A DNA stretch of 64,000 bases from Bacillus sp. WMMC1349. Lineage in GTDB: Bacteria; Bacillota; Bacilli; Bacillales; Bacillaceae. The number at the start of each line of letters is the position of its first letter. Within the stretch, counting starts at the first letter, position 1. Shown here piece after piece: positions 59,728-64,000 of the stretch. The position numbers and the translations under genes were made by a program. The DNA is taken from assembly GCF_013155385.1 (NCBI RefSeq), contig NZ_JABJUQ010000007.1, forward strand, positions 3,442,501 through 3,506,500, given 5' to 3'. Under the pieces are notes generated by a model. That model did no database searches. It had not been told where the DNA came from and saw only the letters and a list, made by a program, of their open reading frames with translations.

Positions 59728-59757
59728 GTATAAATATTTTCCAACTTGGACATTCTA
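59728..59757 (+). promoter_or_regulatory. Sigma-F-like promoter of rsfA
   Basis: GTATA (59728-59732) matches the sigma-F -35 exactly, and GGACATTCTA (59748-59757) matches the -10 GGNNANAHTR in 9 of 10, with 15 bp between. It lies 33 bp upstream of the rsfA start. rsfA is a forespore (sigma-F/G) gene in B. subtilis. Confidence 0.75.
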
Positions 59758-59790
59758 ATATTAATACTTAAGATTGGGAGTTGAGAATTC

Positions 59791-60585
59791 ATGAAACAAA
59801 GACAAGATGCTTGGTCTGAGGAGAATGATTTATTGCTAGCCGAAACTGTTTTACGGCATGTTAGAGAAGGCAGCACACAATTGAATGCCTTTGAAGAAGT
59901 TGGTGACAAATTAAACCGGACTTCTGCCGCTTGTGGGTTTAGATGGAATGCCGTAGTTCGACATCAATATGAAAAAGCTTTACAGCTAGCAAAAAAACAG
60001 CGGAAACAAAGAATGCGGGCGCTTGGAAATGGTCAACCAGCGAAAAAACGATTATTGTATAAACCACCAATGGAAACAGCAGAAATCAATACGAAGACAC
60101 CAGTTGAAACGACTGTTCAGCAACAACCAAAAGAAGAAAATGAGCAACAACAAGCACCGATAGCAAGTGAGCATCTTCCTTATGTAGATGAAAACTTCAA
60201 AGAAGAGTTAGCTAGTTTGTCGCATCTTCTAACACCAAATCAAGCGAGTAACACGCAAACTGCTGTTTCACCAACGAACATGACAATAGAGGATGTCATT
60301 CAGTTTTTACAAAACTATACAGGCAAGCAAGAACAAACGACAGCTCTAAAAATGGAAAATAATCGTTTAAAATCTGAAAATGAAGACTTAATGAAAAAAG
60401 TAGAAAAACTTGAAGCAGAGGTCAAAAAACTGGAGAAAGATCAAACGACCATTCAAGAAGACTACGAAACGCTTGTAAAAATTATGAATCGTGCAAGAAA
60501 GCTAGTTTTATTTGAAGATGATGAACACGCTGCTCCAGCTTTTAAAATGGATCGCAATGGAAACTTGGAAAAAATGGCAGAATAA
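59791..60585 (+). CDS. rsfA: Prespore-specific regulator RsfA
   Basis: Forespore transcription factor that fine-tunes sigma-F targets. It is 264 aa (258 in B. subtilis). The N-terminus is a SANT/Myb-like DNA-binding domain ([35 protein letters not shown]), then a variable Gln/Glu-rich linker (about residues 90-130) and a C-terminal coiled coil (residues about 185-235). GGGAG precedes the ATG by about ten bases. Confidence 0.94.
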   Translation: MKQRQDAWSEENDLLLAETVLRHVREGSTQLNAFEEVGDKLNRTSAACGFRWNAVVRHQYEKALQLAKKQRKQRMRALGNGQPAKKRLLYKPPMETAEINTKTPVETTVQQQPKEENEQQQAPIASEHLPYVDENFKEELASLSHLLTPNQASNTQTAVSPTNMTIEDVIQFLQNYTGKQEQTTALKMENNRLKSENEDLMKKVEKLEAEVKKLEKDQTTIQEDYETLVKIMNRARKLVLFEDDEHAAPAFKMDRNGNLEKMAE

Positions 60586-60591
60586 CATGAA

Positions 60592-60618
60592 AACGCTCCG
60601 AATTCCCCCCGGAGCGTT
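60592..60618. terminator. Terminator between rsfA and lipL
   Basis: AACGCTCCG-aattcccc-CGGAGCGTT forms a GC-rich stem between the two convergent genes. Confidence 0.85.
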
Positions 60619-60620
60619 TA

Positions 60621-61469
60621 TTATTTATGAAATACCTTTTCGTTTCGTTCCAGCATACGTAACAGGTTTTTTTCATACTCGTTCTCTTCTTCCTCCAGGA
60701 GCGGTGCTTCATAAATTCGCTCGCTGAGTCCCTTCAACTCAGTCAATAGAGCAAGCATCAGGTTTTGAACTGAGATGTCTTCATGAAGAAGTTCAGATAG
60801 TGAAGCCATCGTTTCAGGGCGAATATCAGGATAAACGGTCTTTGTTTGCCCGCGCTGATCTTTTAGAGCGATGTCGTAAAAACGTCTGATCAGTTCAGCC
60901 CGTTTACTGCCGCTTTGATCAGCACATACATAAATTTGAACCGCCACACCGCCTCTTAGCCGTCTTTGGGAAATACCCGCAAATTTTTTACCGCCAATAC
61001 TTAAATCATAACTGCCCGGACAATAAGATCCGACAATTTCATATGCTTCAACCTCTACATTGTAAGTTGACAGCATTCTGTTGATCAGCTCAACCATTGC
61101 CTCATAGCCGCGGTCAATATCGATTCCATTTTTCTTATCCTGAAAAATCAAAGAGACATTTAACACCCCGCTGTCCAATACGACTGCCAGTCCTCCTGAA
61201 TTGCGGACGATGACTTTGTAGCCGGAGCTCTCAAGAAAAGAAATTCCCTCTTGTAAAAAAGGAAGCTTTGTATCTTGAATGCCAAGAACAACTGTATCAT
61301 GATGCACCCATGATCTGGCTGTCGCCGGAGACAACCCCTTTCCGACAGAGGCGCACAGTGTGTCATCTATCGCAAAAGATTGCTTCGCATCAAAATATGG
61401 ACCAAGACTTGATTGGTCAATGATTCTCCATGTCGGCTGGATCAGTAAATCCATCAATTGCTTTGTCAT
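60621..61469 (-). CDS. lipL: Octanoyl-[GcvH]:protein N-octanoyltransferase LipL
   Basis: Moves octanoyl from GcvH to E2 subunits in Bacillus lipoate synthesis. It is 282 aa (281 in B. subtilis). The catalytic cysteine is in [24 protein letters not shown] and the acyl-site block is [19 protein letters not shown]. The ATG at 61467-61469 ([18 protein letters not shown]) fits the family length; its ribosome binding site is weak, so the start eight codons earlier remains possible. Known as ywfL; next to pta as in B. subtilis. Confidence 0.94.
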   Translation of the reverse strand: MTKQLMDLLIQPTWRIIDQSSLGPYFDAKQSFAIDDTLCASVGKGLSPATARSWVHHDTVVLGIQDTKLPFLQEGISFLESSGYKVIVRNSGGLAVVLDSGVLNVSLIFQDKKNGIDIDRGYEAMVELINRMLSTYNVEVEAYEIVGSYCPGSYDLSIGGKKFAGISQRRLRGGVAVQIYVCADQSGSKRAELIRRFYDIALKDQRGQTKTVYPDIRPETMASLSELLHEDISVQNLMLALLTELKGLSERIYEAPLLEEEENEYEKNLLRMLERNEKVFHK

Positions 61470-61530
61470 GATTGATGCATACCCTTTCATCATTCATTCT
61501 GATTCATCTATTATACCATTGATAGAAAAA

Positions 61531-61555
61531 CGGTGAACCTTTACAAGATTCACCG
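61531..61555 (-). terminator. Terminator of pta
   Basis: On the minus strand CGGTGAATC-loop-GTTCACCG followed by TTTTTC, about ten bases after the pta stop. Confidence 0.8.
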
Positions 61556-61564
61556 TCTCTTTCA

Positions 61565-62536
61565 TTATAGTGCTTGAGCAGCTGTAATCAACGCTAAATT
61601 GTATACATCCTCTGCATTGCATCCTCTAGACAGATCATTGACAGGCATGTTCAGTCCTTGCAAAATCGGACCGACGGCTTCAAAGCTGCCAAGGCGCTGA
61701 GCGATTTTGTACCCAATATTTCCCGCTTCAAGACTCGGAAAAACAAACACATTGGCATCGCCTTTAATCACGGAGCCTGGAGCTTTTTTCTCAGCGACAG
61801 ATGGAACAAATGCCGCATCAAACTGGAACTCACCGTCTACTGTAAGTTCTGGTGCGGCTTCTTTCGCAATGGTAACTGCCTGAGCCACTTTTTCAGTCTC
61901 ATCAGATGTTGCCGACCCTTTTGTTGAAAAGCTGAGCATCGCCACACGAGGCTCAATATTAAACGTTTTCGCCGTTTTAGCACTTTCGACTGCAATTTCT
62001 GCCAGATCACGACTGTCGGGTGCAATATTAATTGCGCAGTCTGCAAATACATATTGCTCATCACCGCGTGCCAAAATAAAAACACCTGACGTTTTCTGAA
62101 CACCTTGCTTTGTTTTGATAATCTGCAGTGCTGGTCGAACTGTATCGGCCGTAGAATGTGCCGCACCGCTGACAAGTCCGTCAGCTAGCCCTTTATAAAC
62201 AAGCATTGTACCAAAGTAGTTTTCATCTAAAAGGATCTGGCGGGCCTGGTCTTCTGTTGCTTTTCCTTTACGACGCTCCACAAAAGACTGAACAAGGTCT
62301 TCCATTCCTTCATATGTATGTGGATCATAAATGTCAACACCATCAATGGTGATATTCAACCCTGTCGCTTTTGCCTTAATCTCCTGCTCGTTTCCGATGA
62401 GAATGGGCTTTAATACGTTATCTTCACTAAGATTGCTGATCGCTTTCAAAATGCGTTCATCTAAACCTTCTGGAAATACAATTTTAACCCCTTTGCCTGC
62501 TACTTTTGTTTGTACTGTTGAAAATAGATCTGCCAC
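61565..62536 (-). CDS. pta: Phosphotransacetylase
   Basis: Interconverts acetyl-CoA and acetyl phosphate in overflow acetate metabolism. It is 323 aa, the short single-domain form (B. subtilis 323). Landmarks are VFPEGLDERILKAISNL, LADGLVSGAAHSTADTVRPALQII, MLSFSTKGSATSDET and the C-terminal VFPSLEAGNIGYKIAQRLG, ending NDLSRGCNAEDVYNLALITAAQAL. ATG at 62534-62536 with AAGGAGG upstream. Confidence 0.97.
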   Translation of the reverse strand: MADLFSTVQTKVAGKGVKIVFPEGLDERILKAISNLSEDNVLKPILIGNEQEIKAKATGLNITIDGVDIYDPHTYEGMEDLVQSFVERRKGKATEDQARQILLDENYFGTMLVYKGLADGLVSGAAHSTADTVRPALQIIKTKQGVQKTSGVFILARGDEQYVFADCAINIAPDSRDLAEIAVESAKTAKTFNIEPRVAMLSFSTKGSATSDETEKVAQAVTIAKEAAPELTVDGEFQFDAAFVPSVAEKKAPGSVIKGDANVFVFPSLEAGNIGYKIAQRLGSFEAVGPILQGLNMPVNDLSRGCNAEDVYNLALITAAQAL

Positions 62537-62736
62537 TATGTACCCTCCTTGATATTGTCACAAAAAAACCTCTCTATTTTAGCATACTCTTTTAAAATAT
62601 AAATTCAAATATTCATGATTATTATAGCGCTTTCAAAAATATATTTTTAAAAAATGCACTCAAAACTTCTAAACAGATGAAGTGGAGGGAACTATGTTAT
62701 GATGAAATCAATACATAAGATTTGGGAGTGATCAAT

Positions 62737-63501
62737 ATGAGTGAACAGCAAAAGACAAATGAAGCTGCAGTAACACTTGATGGCTGGTATGCCCTTCACG
62801 ATTTTCGGACGATGGACTGGTCTTCTTGGAAGCTGTTATCAAGTGATGAGCGCCAAGTGATTATGAGCGAATTTAGCAGTCTCCTTGAAAAGTGGGGGAA
62901 AACAGAAACATCAGGAAATGGTAGTCATACATTGTATAGCATTGTCGGTCAAAAGGCGGACCTCATGATCATGGTATTACGCCCAACAATGGAAGAATTA
63001 AATCAAATTGAACTTGAATTCAACAAGTCAAAACTTGCAGAATATACAATTCCTGCTTATTCTTACGTATCTGTTGTTGAGCTTAGCAACTATATGGGAA
63101 GCGGTGAAGGCGATCCTTATCAAAATCCGCAGGTGCGGGCACGCCTCTATCCTGAACTTCCTGACGCTCGCCATGTTTGTTTCTATCCAATGGATAAAAG
63201 AAGGTCAGGCAATGACAACTGGTACATGCTGTCAATGGAAGAACGAAAAAAACTGATGCGCAGCCACGGCATGATTGGACGCGGTTATGCTGGTAAAGTC
63301 AAACAAATTATTACCGGTTCAGTTGGTTTTGATGACTTCGAATGGGGTGTTACACTGTTTTCTGATGATGTACTTCAATTTAAAAAACTTGTCTATGAAA
63401 TGCGTTTTGATGAAGTCAGCGCCCGTTACGGAGAATTTGGGTCATTCTTTGTCGGAAACCGTCTAACAACAAAACAACTACCTTCCTTTTTATATATTTA
63501 A
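62737..63501 (+). CDS. hemQ: Coproheme decarboxylase HemQ
   Basis: Last step of the Gram-positive coproporphyrin-dependent haem pathway: decarboxylates coproheme to haem b. It is 254 aa, as in B. subtilis, from the ATG at 62737-62739 with GGGAG eight bases upstream. Chlorite-dismutase fold: [10 protein letters not shown] at the start, the catalytic-Tyr block [19 protein letters not shown], and the proximal-His segment [32 protein letters not shown]. Known as ywfI, divergent from pta. Confidence 0.96.
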   Translation: MSEQQKTNEAAVTLDGWYALHDFRTMDWSSWKLLSSDERQVIMSEFSSLLEKWGKTETSGNGSHTLYSIVGQKADLMIMVLRPTMEELNQIELEFNKSKLAEYTIPAYSYVSVVELSNYMGSGEGDPYQNPQVRARLYPELPDARHVCFYPMDKRRSGNDNWYMLSMEERKKLMRSHGMIGRGYAGKVKQIITGSVGFDDFEWGVTLFSDDVLQFKKLVYEMRFDEVSARYGEFGSFFVGNRLTTKQLPSFLYI

Positions 63502-63509
63502 CAGTCAAA

Positions 63510-63683
63510 GGAGCTGTCTAAAAAGTCCTTTTTCAACATCAATCAGGGGGAATTGCGAGACTCCTGCGGAAACAGCGAGCCAGGCGAGACCCAAGAGGAG
63601 CAAGGAACGAGCTCCGAGGAGGCTCGCGGATCGCCCGCGGAAAGCGAGCAAATTCCCCAATTTACGACTTTCAGGACAACCCC
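63510..63683 (+). repeat. Short interspersed repeat, copy 3 (longest)
   Basis: About 174 bp from GGAGCTGTCTAAAAAGTCC to CTTTCAGGACAACCCC. The two ends are imperfect inverted repeats (GGAGCTGTCTAAAAAGT against GGGGTTGTCCTGAAAGT). The interior is GC-rich with strong self-complementarity: GGGGGAATTGCGAGACTCCT against AGCGAGCAAATTCCCC, and GAGCTCCGAGGAGGCTCGCGG. It begins 9 bp after the hemQ stop, so it may double as a 3' hairpin. Similar elements are common in Bacillaceae genomes. Confidence 0.85.
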
Positions 63684-64000
63684 TTTATAATTTTTAAAAA
63701 TATTCTACTTTATTCTTTCGATCGCGACATCAAAGGATGGAGATTCTAGAAATCCCCAATGGGGAGCTTAATCTATCATAACTTTCTTCTCTTCCATCTA
63801 CTCTTAATAATTACCATTAACACAATGTAAATCAATATAACGATATTATTATACAAAGGGTCAATTTTCAAAAAAACAGTATTAAAAGTCATCACTAGAC
63901 CATGAGAAGTGTTGCAATCCACCATATAAAATCATATTTTTTATCACCCTGCTCTTGGCTCCTCTTACGTTTAACCAGGTCAAAAATCAAACAAGCAGCC
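63684..64000. other. Window end without recognised genes
   Basis: About 317 bp, A+T-rich. No open frame with a plausible ribosome binding site, no hairpin terminator and no RNA gene was recognised. Confidence 0.5.

Noticed and set aside
63510..63683. Repeat copy 3 considered as a structured ncRNA or terminator of hemQ only
   Set aside because: Its close similarity to two other copies in unrelated contexts and its terminal inverted repeats favour an interspersed element, though it may still form a 3' hairpin.

Overview
The window comes from a Gram-positive, endospore-forming member of the Bacillaceae with moderate to low G+C. Evidence: strong AGGAGG ribosome binding sites with ATG/GTG/TTG starts, sporulation genes (spoIIR, racA, spo0F, rsfA), the arginine phosphatase ywlE, the coproporphyrin-type haem enzyme hemQ and the octanoyl relay enzyme lipL. 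Gene order from the ATP synthase operon to hemQ follows the Bacillus subtilis atp-ywl-ywk-ywj-ywi-ywh-ywg-ywf segment. Many gene starts were moved from the longest open frame to the codon with a good ribosome binding site and the family's usual length.

Region 1 (1-32.2 kb, nearly all minus strand) is core genome. It holds atpI-B-E-F-H-A (atpA cut by the window edge), upp, glyA with a candidate PurR operator, ywlG-rpiB-ywlE, mntP, tsaC/ywlC, a cluster of DnaA-box-like sites at ywlC/ywlB, ywlB, spoIIR with a sigma-F-like promoter, prmC-prfA, ywkD, racA, tdk, rpmE, rho, glpX, murAB, tal, fbaA, spo0F with a sigma-H promoter, ywjG, pyrG with a CTP-sensing attenuator, and rpoE. It ends with a five-gene fatty-acid beta-oxidation operon (fadF, thiolase, hydroxyacyl-CoA dehydrogenase, two acyl-CoA dehydrogenases) behind a FadR-like operator.

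Region 2 (32.2-46.9 kb) mixes core genes (argS, ywiB, speE-speB, pbpG, fabZ, ywhD, ywhC, ywhB) with accessory insertions. These are an ArsR regulator/permease/thioredoxin-like trio, two small membrane proteins plus a truncated duplicate of one of them, and a translationally coupled four-gene ABC-2 transporter. A short interspersed repeat with imperfect terminal inverted repeats occurs three times in the window (11.4, 42.5 and 63.5 kb).

Region 3 (47.0-55.7 kb) is the outstanding accessory island. Six tandem cassettes of about 1.2 kb each encode a 238-242 aa lipoprotein. Four of the first five are followed, in 8-11 bp overlap, by a short or broken gene matching only the first ~60 codons of a large downstream gene; in the fifth that piece is almost deleted. 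The sixth lipoprotein overlaps the intact 635 aa protein. That protein has a lipase-like N-terminal half (GHSLA nucleophile elbow, Ser158) and a helical C-terminal half, and is followed one base later by a 120 aa helical protein. I read this as a type VII-secreted lipase toxin of the reversed TslA-like layout, with its lipoprotein immunity gene, an array of displaced or duplicated immunity paralogues, and a small targeting partner. A shared 2-nt deletion and mosaic sequence point to recombination inside the array.

Region 4 (55.8-64 kb) holds a GNAT acetyltransferase and a secreted HExxHxxGxxH metalloprotease, then returns to core genes: ywgA, ywfO, a DUF1450 protein, rsfA with a sigma-F-like promoter, lipL, pta and hemQ. 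The window ends in a repeat element and about 300 bp with no recognised feature. No tRNA, rRNA, CRISPR array or transposase gene was seen.
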